Assembly (NCBI GenBank): GCA_033105485.1
Contig: CP136956.1
Span: 1,865,792 to 1,929,791, forward strand
From: LVI-A0039 sp033105485
GTDB lineage: Bacteria; Bacillota_I; Bacilli_A; UBA3375
Reading direction: 5' to 3'
DNA: 64,000 nucleotides
The notes beneath the pieces are model-generated. The model worked only from the letters and a program-made list of their open reading frames with translations. It did not search any database and was not told the DNA's origin. Of the stretch, positions 52,856 to 61,555 are shown one piece after another. The position numbers were made by a program, and so were the translations under genes. Numbering within the stretch: the stretch's first letter is position 1; each line of letters starts with the position of its first letter.

Positions 52856-53923
52856 ATGGAACTTAATTGTGAACTTACAAAGCAAGTAGTTGATGCACTA
52901 CAAGCAAATAATATTGACTGTTATATCGTTGGTGGATATGTTCGTGACCACCTTTTGGGAATAAAATCAAAAGACATCGATATTGAATTACATAATACAA
53001 CAATTGAAGAGGCATATGATGTTATTGCTCAAGTGACAGATGCAAAAGTATTCGGAAGTTTTGGTGTAATATCTTTAACCGAGGCTAATACTGAATTTGC
53101 AATTGCTAGAACAGAACAAAAAACGGGAAGTACTCATACAGATTTTGAAGTTGAGTTTATTACTGATGGTAATTTAAAATTAGCAGCAAGTCGCCGCGAC
53201 TTTACAATTAATAGTATTATGTATGACTTACAAGCAAATAAATTAATTGATAATTATAACGGAATCATTGACTTAGAAAATAAAGTTTTACGACATGTTA
53301 GCCCGGCTTTTACAGAAGATCCATTACGTATCTTACGAGGTATTAAATTTATGGCTCGCTATAATTTGAAGATGGATGTTGAAACTTATGAACTTTGCAC
53401 ATCAATAATAAATGAACTCCGATTTTTACCAACAATTAGGGTCCAAAATGAAATTGAAGCAATATTTAGTAGTCAATATTTCAAACAAGTTAGTTGGCTA
53501 TTAAGTGAATATTTCAGTTCATTATTTAAAGACACACTAAATCAAGAGAATGATTTTAATTCTAATAGTGACTACAATCGTTTAATGTTCTTCAAACAAT
53601 TTAATAATTATGAACAAGTTATCAACTTTTGTTATGAACAAAAAACATTTAAAAAAGACTTAAAATTAGCACTAGATAATTATGACAGATATAAAAATTA
53701 CGAAAAACTTAGTGGAAACGAAAAATATGAACTATTAGCAAGTAGTAAGCATTGTCTGAAATACATAAGTCATATTAATCCAAGTGTTCTAAATTATTAT
53801 GATAAATATTTATTATTAACAGCGAAATACAATGGACAATATTTCATGGATCTTGGAATCCAAGGAAAAGCAATTAAAGAAGCAATGAAAACAAAGATTG
53901 GAGATGAGTTACATGAGTTATAA
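52856..53923 (+). CDS. cca: CCA tRNA nucleotidyltransferase
   Basis: 355 aa from the ATG 5 nt after TTGGAG; earlier ATGs lie at or before the promoter. Nucleotidyltransferase head: YIVGGYVRDHLLG then the metal-binding DID in SKDIDIEL, RRDFTINSIMYD, and TEDPLRILRGIKFMARYN. No HD domain. The enzyme adds or repairs the CCA end of tRNAs; it could be a poly(A) polymerase relative, but none of its features argue for that. It overlaps the next gene by 11 nt, binding it to the shikimate operon. Confidence 0.88.
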   Translation: MELNCELTKQVVDALQANNIDCYIVGGYVRDHLLGIKSKDIDIELHNTTIEEAYDVIAQVTDAKVFGSFGVISLTEANTEFAIARTEQKTGSTHTDFEVEFITDGNLKLAASRRDFTINSIMYDLQANKLIDNYNGIIDLENKVLRHVSPAFTEDPLRILRGIKFMARYNLKMDVETYELCTSIINELRFLPTIRVQNEIEAIFSSQYFKQVSWLLSEYFSSLFKDTLNQENDFNSNSDYNRLMFFKQFNNYEQVINFCYEQKTFKKDLKLALDNYDRYKNYEKLSGNEKYELLASSKHCLKYISHINPSVLNYYDKYLLLTAKYNGQYFMDLGIQGKAIKEAMKTKIGDELHEL

Positions 53924-56015
53924 AATAGTTATTGAAAAACATAGTTTTATTCGTGAAATTAATTCTCTACAACCGAAACTAATTATTGCTGATGAGAACG
54001 TGACTGTACCAACTGTCGATTATCCTATTGAATATCTTGCAGTTAGTGAAGCAAATAAAAACTTTGATTTCTATTTCCAAATTTTAAATCTTTTTGATAA
54101 ATACAATCTAAACCGTAATGATAATGTCGTAATCGTAGGTGGAGGAGTACTAATTGATGTTGCTAGTTTTGCAGCTAGTACTTATAAACGTGGTATTAAC
54201 TATATCAATGTCCCAACTACAACTATATCAATGATTGACAGTTCGGTTGGTTCTAAAAATGGTCTTAATTATTTAGGTACTAAAAATTTAATTGGGAATA
54301 TAACAGATCCAAGTAAAGTAATTATTGACGTAGACTTTTTAAAAACTTTAGATGAGCGCAATTTCAATAATGGTCTTGCTGAAGCAATTAAAATTGGATA
54401 CTTATCAAATGAGCAAATTCTAAATCAGTTAAACAGTGATATTCTTGATATCGAACAAGTTATTAAATTAAGCGTATATGAAAAGTTAGAATATGTTAAA
54501 CGTGATAAGCAAGATATGGGCTATCGTAATTACTTAAATTTTGGTCATACGTTTGGTCATGCTCTTGAAAGTATTACAAACTTTAATCGTTATTATCACG
54601 GGGAAGCAGTTGCAATTGGAATGGTAATTGCTAGTGGATATGATTCATCACTAATTAATCTACTTGTAAAATATAGTTTACCGACTAGTTTACCACATGA
54701 TATTAATGTTGATCGATTGATTGAACTTATGCATGGAGATAAGAAGAACACTTCTGATAATATCAAGCTAGTACTCAAAAATCCAGCAAAGCAAATTACA
54801 GAAATGACTAATAGTGAAGTAAAAAAGTTGTTTAAACTAAACTTGGTTGTGCCTAATCAAAATAATTCTAAACCGATCACTGTTAATAAGTCTAAAAGCC
54901 ATATACATCGTTTATTAGCTGTAGCACTAGCAACTAAGTCTAGTTTTTGTTTTGACTTTAATCCTAAGAATGATCTTAGTGATGATGTAATGCAAAGTAT
55001 AAATGTACTTACAACAAGTGGTGGAGTAGTTAATATTAATGATAATAAACTAGAAGTTGATTGCACTAATATTAAAAAGCCAAATACAAATTATTATGTT
55101 TATAAATCAGCTACAACATACCGTATGTTTGCACCTGTCTTATGTAGTTTATTTGGAAGTGTTGAGATTAAATTGGATACGCAATTAGCAAGTCGTCCTC
55201 ATTCATTATTTGAGCAATATAAAGACGGAGATATTCATAGAATTAAATTTGATAGAGATTGTTATCAATTAGATGGTTCGATAAGTAGTCAGTTTATTTC
55301 AGGTTACATTATTGCAATGATTGCAAGTGATAAACAAGCTAAGATTGAAATTACAAATCAGATTACATCAGCCCCATATATTGATATGACAATTGAAGTA
55401 GTAAATGGTTTTGGTTTTGATGTTAAGCGAAATGACAACATAATAACAATTAATAGTAACTGTATTACAAAAAATTCAGCTATTAGTGCAGAACCAGATT
55501 ATTCATCAATGGCTTACTTTGTAATGTTTAATAAATTAGCACAAATTAATAATCTTGATATTAAATATCAGTTACCAAAATTTAAGGATCATTCTCTTCA
55601 AGCGGATAGTTGCATTTATAATGTGCTCGACTTAGATATAGTTGACATGAGCGATTGTCCTGACTTACTACCAACATTAGTCGTTTATGGACTTTTAAAT
55701 AAACGTGGAATCAAACTAATTAATGTTGATCGTATTAAATTCAAAGAGTGTAACCGTATAGCGGCAATGATTGCTAACTTTAAAGACCTAGATGCAATTA
55801 AATTGGACAATGGTACGTTAACAGTTTCACCAGTAGCTAAGATTAGTTCAAGAACTATTAAAACATATGGGGATCATCGAATTGCGATGGCTAGTGCTAT
55901 TATTGCCCCATTATGTGATGGTCCAATTGAAATTGATGATTATACAGTTGTGAACAAGTCATTCCCAACGTTTTTCGAGCAATTACTAGGAGGTAATAAT
56001 GAATGTATTAAATAA
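53913..56015 (+). CDS. AroB-AroA fusion: 3-dehydroquinate synthase / EPSP synthase
   Basis: 700 aa in one uninterrupted frame; the start is the ATG 9 nt after GGAG. Residues 1-307 are dehydroquinate synthase: VVIVGGGVLIDVASF, INVPTTTISMIDSSVGSKNG, metal ligands E157 (GLAEAIK), H212 (GHTFGH) and H229 (YYHGEAVAIGM). After a short link, residues about 318-700 are EPSP synthase: KSKSHIHRLL (K328, R333), KSATTYRM, SSQF, PDYSSMAYF, CPDLLPTLVV, IKFKECNRIA and YGDHRIAMASAI, then NKSFPTFF. Both active sites look intact. Together they carry out steps 2 and 6 of the shikimate pathway. The order AroB then AroA is the same as in the fungal AROM protein. Confidence 0.93.
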   Translation: MSYKIVIEKHSFIREINSLQPKLIIADENVTVPTVDYPIEYLAVSEANKNFDFYFQILNLFDKYNLNRNDNVVIVGGGVLIDVASFAASTYKRGINYINVPTTTISMIDSSVGSKNGLNYLGTKNLIGNITDPSKVIIDVDFLKTLDERNFNNGLAEAIKIGYLSNEQILNQLNSDILDIEQVIKLSVYEKLEYVKRDKQDMGYRNYLNFGHTFGHALESITNFNRYYHGEAVAIGMVIASGYDSSLINLLVKYSLPTSLPHDINVDRLIELMHGDKKNTSDNIKLVLKNPAKQITEMTNSEVKKLFKLNLVVPNQNNSKPITVNKSKSHIHRLLAVALATKSSFCFDFNPKNDLSDDVMQSINVLTTSGGVVNINDNKLEVDCTNIKKPNTNYYVYKSATTYRMFAPVLCSLFGSVEIKLDTQLASRPHSLFEQYKDGDIHRIKFDRDCYQLDGSISSQFISGYIIAMIASDKQAKIEITNQITSAPYIDMTIEVVNGFGFDVKRNDNIITINSNCITKNSAISAEPDYSSMAYFVMFNKLAQINNLDIKYQLPKFKDHSLQADSCIYNVLDLDIVDMSDCPDLLPTLVVYGLLNKRGIKLINVDRIKFKECNRIAAMIANFKDLDAIKLDNGTLTVSPVAKISSRTIKTYGDHRIAMASAIIAPLCDGPIEIDDYTVVNKSFPTFFEQLLGGNNECIK

Positions 56016-57066
56016 TATTAATATTGAGCCATATGGTTATTCACATGGCGCTGTTATTGGTTTTAAAATGACTGGTATTCCAGCTGGTTATGAAATTGAT
56101 TTTGATACAATTCAAAAGTTATTGTTAAAGCGTAAAGGTAATGCAAAATATAATACAACAAGAAGTGAAAGTGAAAAATTAGAATTACGCTCAGGATTCA
56201 CTAATAATGTTACAAATGGAGAACAAATTTGGATTGAGATAAATCAAGATAATTTTAGGTCAAGTGATTATCAATTCGGAATTGTAAGACCAGGCCATGC
56301 AGATCTTAGTGCATATCAAAAATATGGACAGGATTGGAACTATAGCGGTGGTGGTCAATTTAGTGGACGTCTTACAGTATTATATGTTATTGCCGGTGAA
56401 ATCGCAAGGCAGGTTATGGCAACGATGACGACTACTCGAATCTTTGGACATGTAAGCCAGGTAGGGACTATTACTGATAAAGTTGAAAATATAGAACAAA
56501 TTGCAAGTTTAGATGATTCGTTTCCTATGGTAAATGCACAAGTTAAACAAACAGCACTTGACTATCTTGCAACGCTAAAAGTGGATGGCGACAGTGTTGG
56601 GGGTAAATTGGATGTATATATTGATAGTCTTACAACTAACTATGGAGATGACTTTTTTGGAAGTTTAGAATCAAAAATATCATTTTTACTTTTTTCTGTA
56701 CCTGCAGTTAAAGCAGTTGAATTTGGAATTGGAACTGAGTTTTCAACTAAATTAGGTTCTCAAGTAGTTGAAAAGTTTGAAGTGGATAATGGAAATGTTA
56801 AATCAACAACAAATTATAATGGTGGAATTAACGGTGGTATAGCAAATTTAGCCGCTCCAATAAAACTATCAGTGACGATTAAGCCAACAAGTTCTATTTT
56901 CCAAACAATTGAAACAGTTAAGTATAATGGAACAAACTTTGAAAAAGATAGTCTAGAAATGACAGGACGACATGATTCGTTTATAGCTAATCGCGCTTTA
57001 TGGCCTGTTATAGGACTATTAAATATTTTATTTTTAGATTTAGAAATGGGGAAAAATGCTAGATAA
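55999..57066 (+). CDS. aroC: Chorismate synthase
   Basis: 355 aa. SHGAVIGFKMTGIPAGYEID, the RPGHADLSAYQKYGQDWNYSGGGQFSGR core that binds substrate and reduced FMN, GGINGGIANLAAPI and the RHDSFIANRALWPVI end. It converts EPSP to chorismate. It starts behind AGGAGG and overlaps the fusion gene by 17 nt. The sequence is diverged for the family (usual GKSHG... replaced by SHGAVIG with a few changes) but motifs hold. Confidence 0.94.
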   Translation: MNVLNNINIEPYGYSHGAVIGFKMTGIPAGYEIDFDTIQKLLLKRKGNAKYNTTRSESEKLELRSGFTNNVTNGEQIWIEINQDNFRSSDYQFGIVRPGHADLSAYQKYGQDWNYSGGGQFSGRLTVLYVIAGEIARQVMATMTTTRIFGHVSQVGTITDKVENIEQIASLDDSFPMVNAQVKQTALDYLATLKVDGDSVGGKLDVYIDSLTTNYGDDFFGSLESKISFLLFSVPAVKAVEFGIGTEFSTKLGSQVVEKFEVDNGNVKSTTNYNGGINGGIANLAAPIKLSVTIKPTSSIFQTIETVKYNGTNFEKDSLEMTGRHDSFIANRALWPVIGLLNILFLDLEMGKNAR

Positions 57067-57304
57067 ATATCGTAGTCAAATCAATCAAATAGATGATCAA
57101 ATCTTACAACTATTAGATCAACGATTTTCTGTTACCAAAAAAGTCGGGGAGTACAAGCGTGAAAATAATATAGAAGTATTAAATCAAAATCGAGAGCAAC
57201 AAATAATTGATAAAATCATTGGGATGAATTTAACTAATGAAAAGGAAGTTTTAGAAATGTACAAGTTTTTAATGGATGTTTCTAAACGTCAGCAAGATGA
57301 ATAA
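57056..57304 (+). CDS. Chorismate mutase (AroQ class, stand-alone)
   Basis: 82 aa, the all-helical monofunctional type: MLDKYRSQINQIDDQILQLLDQRF, VGEYKRENN (basic active-site residues), NREQQII. It converts chorismate to prephenate toward phenylalanine and tyrosine. It overlaps aroC by 11 nt and aroEK by 8 nt. In many Bacilli this domain is fused to DAHP synthase; here it stands alone and DAHP synthase is absent from the window. Confidence 0.9.
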   Translation: MLDKYRSQINQIDDQILQLLDQRFSVTKKVGEYKRENNIEVLNQNREQQIIDKIIGMNLTNEKEVLEMYKFLMDVSKRQQDE

Positions 57305-58544
57305 GTGGGCACTAATTGGTCAAGATATTGACTATTCCTTATCACCATTAATCCATAATTATTTAAATCAGAAGTATCAAGAAGAAGCTGATTATCAAAT
57401 TTGTAATACTGAGACATTTAGTGAACAATTACTAAGTGATTATCAATGCGGAAATATAACTATTCCTCATAAGCATGCAGCCTATCAGTTTGCGGGAGCA
57501 TCAAACTTTAATGATCAGTCTATTAATACATTTAAGAAAGTTGGCGATGATTACCAATTCATGTCGACCGATCAATTTGGGCTTATTGATACAATTCAAA
57601 AGATGCACGTTAAATATATTGAAACTAGGTTACACATTATATTTGGTGATGGTGCTACGAGTCAAATGCTTGCATCAGTATTACAAACCAATTTTAGTGT
57701 TCCTGCTGATAAAATATACATTATTTCACGCAAGAACTTTGATATAAAACAAAAACCAAGTACTATCGATTATAAGTATTTCAAGAAATTTTTAAAGGCA
57801 AATTATGTATTGTATAATACAACTCCATTAGGAAGCGCTGATAAAGCTGATATTAGCCCATTCACAGATAATGAAGTAGCTAGAGCACTTGCGATATTTG
57901 ATGTAACGTATAACCCGACATACAATCGTTTAGGTAAACAAGCATATGCTAATCGTGTTAAATATATAAATGGATTAAACATGTTGATAGTGCAAGCTTT
58001 TCACTCATATAAGTTTTGGACTGGACGAAATGTTATGAATAATTATGGGGAAGTCAAGCGTTATCTTCATTTTGAAAATTGTTCTAAATTAGTTATTTGT
58101 GCGATGCCATTTGCGGGAAAATCGACATTGTTTAAACGTAATCGAGATCATAGTTGTGATCTTGATTCAGATATTGAAGCTTACACAAAGCAGAAGAACA
58201 GTGAATATATTAATAATAATGGTATCGACGCATTTAGAAAAGTAGAAGCTGAAGTATTAGCGAGTAAGCTCAATGATGATGACGTTAAGGTTATATATTT
58301 AGGTGGAGGAACCTTAACAAATACTGAAGCTATCAATCACTTGTCAAATGAATTGGTAATATATATGGTTGTAAGTTTGAAGACGTTGCGTGCAAGGTTT
58401 GATAAGTCTCGTGCGAATATTCAATCCGTTGAGCAATTGGAACAACTATATTATGAACGAGACCGTCATTACCGTAACATTTCCAAGTTTCAAATAGGGG
58501 CTAGAAATATCGAAAGGATTATAAATGAATATATGGATTATTAA
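57297..58544 (+). CDS. AroE-AroK fusion: shikimate dehydrogenase / shikimate kinase
   Basis: 415 aa in one frame from the ATG overlapping the chorismate mutase stop; longer reading upstream is not supported. Residues 1-255 are shikimate dehydrogenase: GQDIDYSLSPLIHN, NITIPHK (K59), STDQFGL (D92), nucleotide-binding FGDGATSQM and NTTPLG. Residues about 262-415 are shikimate kinase: P-loop MPFAGKSTLF (K275), DLDSDIE, YLGGGTLT (336-338) and an arginine-rich lid (LRARFDKSR). The kinase P-loop begins with Ala instead of Gly but keeps GKST. It performs steps 4 and 5 of the pathway. Confidence 0.9.
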   Translation: MNKWALIGQDIDYSLSPLIHNYLNQKYQEEADYQICNTETFSEQLLSDYQCGNITIPHKHAAYQFAGASNFNDQSINTFKKVGDDYQFMSTDQFGLIDTIQKMHVKYIETRLHIIFGDGATSQMLASVLQTNFSVPADKIYIISRKNFDIKQKPSTIDYKYFKKFLKANYVLYNTTPLGSADKADISPFTDNEVARALAIFDVTYNPTYNRLGKQAYANRVKYINGLNMLIVQAFHSYKFWTGRNVMNNYGEVKRYLHFENCSKLVICAMPFAGKSTLFKRNRDHSCDLDSDIEAYTKQKNSEYINNNGIDAFRKVEAEVLASKLNDDDVKVIYLGGGTLTNTEAINHLSNELVIYMVVSLKTLRARFDKSRANIQSVEQLEQLYYERDRHYRNISKFQIGARNIERIINEYMDY

Positions 58545-58968
58545 TGGACCTAACTTAAATATGTTAGGTTATCGTAATTTTGATCAGTATGGGAAAATGA
58601 CACTAGCTGATCTAAATAATTTAATTAACCTGCGTAATCAAGATGTTAATTTTACATTTAAACAAACTAATTATGAAGGTCAAATTATTGATTGGTTGCA
58701 ATATATAAAACTACATGAAAGTAGTATTGATGGTGTAATCTTAAATGCGGGAGGTTATTCTCATACCTCGATTGCAATTGCCGATACACTTGAAATGTTA
58801 ACTATTCCGAAGGTTGAAGTTCATTTGAGTAATATTAAACAACGAGAAGAATTCAGGCATTATACTTTCACAGAATCAATTGTAGATGCTCAATTTTACG
58901 GAGAGCAAGAAAAATCATACTTAAAAGCAGTAGAATTTATAAAAAAAGTTAAATATTATCTAGAATAG
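58525..58968 (+). CDS. aroQ: 3-dehydroquinate dehydratase type II
   Basis: 147 aa. IINGPNLNMLGYR (with its arginine lid and tyrosine nearby), TNYEGQIIDWL, LNAGGYSHTSIAIADTL, VEVHLSNIKQREEFRHYT. It does step 3 of the shikimate pathway. It overlaps the fusion gene by 20 nt and closes the operon. Overlaps throughout suggest tight co-expression and little room for separate control. Confidence 0.95.
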   Translation: MNIWIINGPNLNMLGYRNFDQYGKMTLADLNNLINLRNQDVNFTFKQTNYEGQIIDWLQYIKLHESSIDGVILNAGGYSHTSIAIADTLEMLTIPKVEVHLSNIKQREEFRHYTFTESIVDAQFYGEQEKSYLKAVEFIKKVKYYLE

Positions 58969-58998
58969 TTAAAAATATTATACACAGGTATGGAATTG

Positions 58999-59007
58999 TG
59001 CTATAAT
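58999..59007 (+). promoter_or_regulatory. Promoter of hup
   Basis: Perfect extended -10 TGCTATAAT with TTATAC at 58978-58983 (spacer 18), 30 nt before the start. Confidence 0.7.
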
Positions 59008-59036
59008 TTGTTAGAAAATTACGGAGGTATAAAATC

Positions 59037-59309
59037 ATGACAAAAAATGAAATGATCGAAAAAGTAGTAGAGTCTACTGAATTAACTAAAAAAGATGTAG
59101 CAGCTGTAATTGATGCTACTTTAAGCGAAATTAAAGACGCTGTTAAAGAAGGGGACAAAATCAACTTCGTTGGATTCGGAAGCTTCGAACCAAAAACAAA
59201 CAAAGCTAGAACTGGAATTAACCCAGCAACTAAAGAAAAAATTCAAATTGCTGAAAGTCAAAGTGTTAAATTCAAAGTTTCTAAAACTTTCAAAGATTAC
59301 TTAAACTAA
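59037..59309 (+). CDS. hup: DNA-binding protein HU
   Basis: 90 aa, exact HU length. MTKNEMIEKVVESTELTKKD at the helical body, then VGFGSFEPKTNKARTGINPATKE, the beta-arm with conserved proline, and VKFKVSKTFKDYLN. HU bends and packs DNA. Strong ACGGAGG site, own promoter and terminator. Confidence 0.97.
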   Translation: MTKNEMIEKVVESTELTKKDVAAVIDATLSEIKDAVKEGDKINFVGFGSFEPKTNKARTGINPATKEKIQIAESQSVKFKVSKTFKDYLN

Positions 59310-59315
59310 TTGGAA

Positions 59316-59345
59316 TGGTATGACATTATGTCATACTTTTTTTTA
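59316..59345 (+). terminator. Terminator after hup
   Basis: GTATGAC/GTCATAC stem, loop ATTAT, T8. Confidence 0.92.
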
Positions 59346-59371
59346 AAGACTTACATAATATAGTCATAGTT

Positions 59372-59380
59372 TGATATAAT
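59372..59380 (+). promoter_or_regulatory. Promoter of the small ORF-folD unit
   Basis: Extended -10 TGATATAAT, 21 nt before the small ORF. Confidence 0.6.
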
Positions 59381-59401
59381 TTATAAATGTAAAGGAGTAC
59401 T

Positions 59402-59506
59402 ATGTTGAAATCTATATTTAGAGGTATTTTAGCAGCATTAATCATCTTTGGATTATACGCATTAGTTGTTTACATTATTATTGAACACGGAGGGTTTGTT
59501 GCATGA
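59402..59506 (+). CDS. 34-aa membrane peptide upstream of folD
   Basis: A short gene with an AAAGGAG site and its own promoter: 34 aa beginning MLKSIFRGIL, with one membrane helix (about 9-28, ALIIFGLYALVVYIIIEHGG) and ending FVA. Its stop overlaps the folD start in ATGA, and the GGAGG for folD lies inside it, so it is likely translated and coupled. I do not recognise it. Confidence 0.65.
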   Translation: MLKSIFRGILAALIIFGLYALVVYIIIEHGGFVA

Positions 59507-60339
59507 TAATTGATTGTAAAGAGATAAAAGCAAAACAGATTGAAGAGTTAAAAGCAGAGTTTTCAAAACTAGAGATTACACCTAAATTACAAATCATTGT
59601 AGTTGGGGAATTACACGCTTCACAAATATATGTAAGGAATAAAAAACAGTTAGGTGCAGAAGTCGGTGTTGATGTCGATGTTATTGCAGTAAGTGAAGAA
59701 ATAAGTGAAAATGAATTATTATCATTAATCGATAAAGCGAACAGCGATGATTCGATTCATGGTTTATTTGTTCAATTACCAGTACCTAAGCATATTCGTG
59801 AAGAATTAATCATCAACCGTATTGCAGTAGAGAAAGATGTTGATGGATTTAGCTTTATGTCAAGTGGAAAAGTTATGGCTGGAGTCGAAACGATGAATCC
59901 ATGTACAGCAGATGCAGTGATTACAATTCTTAATGAGATTGATCAGCCAATTGAAGGAAGTAATATTCTAATTGCAGGACGAAGTAATATTGTTGGGAAA
60001 CCACTTGCGAATTTACTTATTAACTTAGGTGCAACAGTAACGGTTGCAAACAGTAAAACAAAAGATATTAAAAAATTAATTGATAATGCAGATGTTTTTG
60101 TAAGTGCAATAGGACGTGCAAAGCATTATGATGTTAGTTATTTTGAGAATCGCTCAGATTTAACTGTGATCGATGTTGGAATTAATAGAGATGAAAATGG
60201 TAAACTATGTGGAGACGTAGATACCGAAAATGTACTACCTCATGTCAAAGCAATTACTCCAGTGCCTGGTGGTGTTGGTGTACTTACAGTTGTACATGTA
60301 ATGAAAAATATGTTAAAAGCAGTAACGAAGGAGAATTAA
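59503..60339 (+). CDS. folD: Methylenetetrahydrofolate dehydrogenase/cyclohydrolase
   Basis: 278 aa. YVRNKKQLGAEVG (catalytic lysine region), VQLPVPKHI, KDVDGF, NPCTADAVI, AGRSNIVGKPLANLL (NADP site), VIDVGINR and TPVPGGVGVLTV. FolD interconverts one-carbon folates. It starts in an ATGA overlap with the small membrane peptide, and ychF begins 1 nt after its stop. Confidence 0.96.
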   Translation: MIIDCKEIKAKQIEELKAEFSKLEITPKLQIIVVGELHASQIYVRNKKQLGAEVGVDVDVIAVSEEISENELLSLIDKANSDDSIHGLFVQLPVPKHIREELIINRIAVEKDVDGFSFMSSGKVMAGVETMNPCTADAVITILNEIDQPIEGSNILIAGRSNIVGKPLANLLINLGATVTVANSKTKDIKKLIDNADVFVSAIGRAKHYDVSYFENRSDLTVIDVGINRDENGKLCGDVDTENVLPHVKAITPVPGGVGVLTVVHVMKNMLKAVTKEN

Positions 60340-60340
60340 T

Positions 60341-61441
60341 ATGGCATTAACAGCAGGAATCGTAGGATTACCAAACGTTGGAAAATCAACGTTATTTAAC
60401 GCAATTACAAAAAGTGAAATCGAAGCGGCAAACTATCCATTTGCAACTATTGAACCAAACGTAGGGATTGTAGAAGTACCAGATCCAAGATTAGAAGCAA
60501 TTACAGCTTTAATTACACCTCAAAAAGAAATTCCAACAACTATCGAGTTTACGGATATTGCTGGTTTAGTAAAAGGTGCTAGTAAAGGTGAAGGATTAGG
60601 AAACCAATTCTTATCAAACATTCGTGAAACAGATGCAATTTGTCAAGTTGTACGTTGTTTTGAAGATGACAACATTATCCACGTAGATGGTGTTGTAGAC
60701 CCTGTAAGTGATGCGGGTGTTATTAACTTAGAGTTAATTATGGCAGACTTAGAGCAAACTTCTAAGCGTGCGGATCGTATTCGTAAAAAAGCAGCAGCTG
60801 GAGATGCAGATAGTAAAGCGGAAGTTGCAATTTTAGATAAATTAATCGCAGCATTCGAAGCTGAAATGCCAGCTCGTAGCGTTGAACTAAGCGATGACGA
60901 AAAAGAAGCAGTTAAGTTTTTAAGTTTATTAACAATTAAACCAATGTTATACGTAGCAAATGTTAGTGACGAAGACTTAATGGATGTTACAGCAAACGAA
61001 CACTACAACAACTTAGTTAAATTTGCTGAGTCTGAAGGAAGTAAAGTAACTTATATTTCAGCTCGTATTGAAGAAGAATTAGTTGATTTAGATGGCGCTG
61101 AAAAAGCAGAATTCTTAGCTGATTTAGGTGTAGAAGAAGCAGGTCTTGACCGTTTAATCCGTATGGCATATGAATTATTAGACTTACAAACATACTTTAC
61201 TGCTGGAGAAAAAGAAGTTAGAGCTTGGACTTTCCAAAAAGGAATGAGTGCTCCTCAATGTGCAGGAATTATTCACACTGACTTCGAACGTGGGTTTATC
61301 CGTGCAGAAGTAATGAGCTATGAAGATTTAATGGAATATAAATCTGAAAAAGCAGTTAAAGAAGCTGGAAAATTTAAGAGTGAAGGTAAAGATTACATTA
61401 TGCAAGATGGAGATATTGTTCACTTCTTATTCAATGTATAA
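60341..61441 (+). CDS. ychF: Redox-regulated ATPase YchF
   Basis: 366 aa, Obg-related. G1 GLPNVGKSTLFNAI, switch NYPFATIEPNVGIV, G3 TDIAGLVKGASKGEGLGN, then a coiled-coil insert and a C-terminal TGS domain (AWTFQKGMSAPQCAGIIHTDFERGFIRAEV). The YANVSD-type G4 region (NVSD) explains its ATP preference. YchF binds ribosomes and affects stress response. Length matches the family. Confidence 0.96.
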   Translation: MALTAGIVGLPNVGKSTLFNAITKSEIEAANYPFATIEPNVGIVEVPDPRLEAITALITPQKEIPTTIEFTDIAGLVKGASKGEGLGNQFLSNIRETDAICQVVRCFEDDNIIHVDGVVDPVSDAGVINLELIMADLEQTSKRADRIRKKAAAGDADSKAEVAILDKLIAAFEAEMPARSVELSDDEKEAVKFLSLLTIKPMLYVANVSDEDLMDVTANEHYNNLVKFAESEGSKVTYISARIEEELVDLDGAEKAEFLADLGVEEAGLDRLIRMAYELLDLQTYFTAGEKEVRAWTFQKGMSAPQCAGIIHTDFERGFIRAEVMSYEDLMEYKSEKAVKEAGKFKSEGKDYIMQDGDIVHFLFNV

Positions 61442-61448
61442 TAATTTT

Positions 61449-61478
61449 AAGATTTAGCATTTGCTAAGTCTTTTTTTA
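61449..61478 (+). terminator. Terminator after ychF
   Basis: AAGATTTAGC/GCTAAGTCTT stem (one G-T pair), loop ATTT, T-run. Confidence 0.9.
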
Positions 61479-61510
61479 TGTTATTTAGTAAAAAACACAA
61501 CTGTCATTTA

Positions 61511-61519
61511 TGATATAAT
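61511..61519 (+). promoter_or_regulatory. Promoter of rnjB
   Basis: Extended -10 TGATATAAT, 36 nt before the start. Confidence 0.6.
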
Positions 61520-61555
61520 ATTACAAAAGAAAAAATCTTAAAAATAGGAGCCAAA

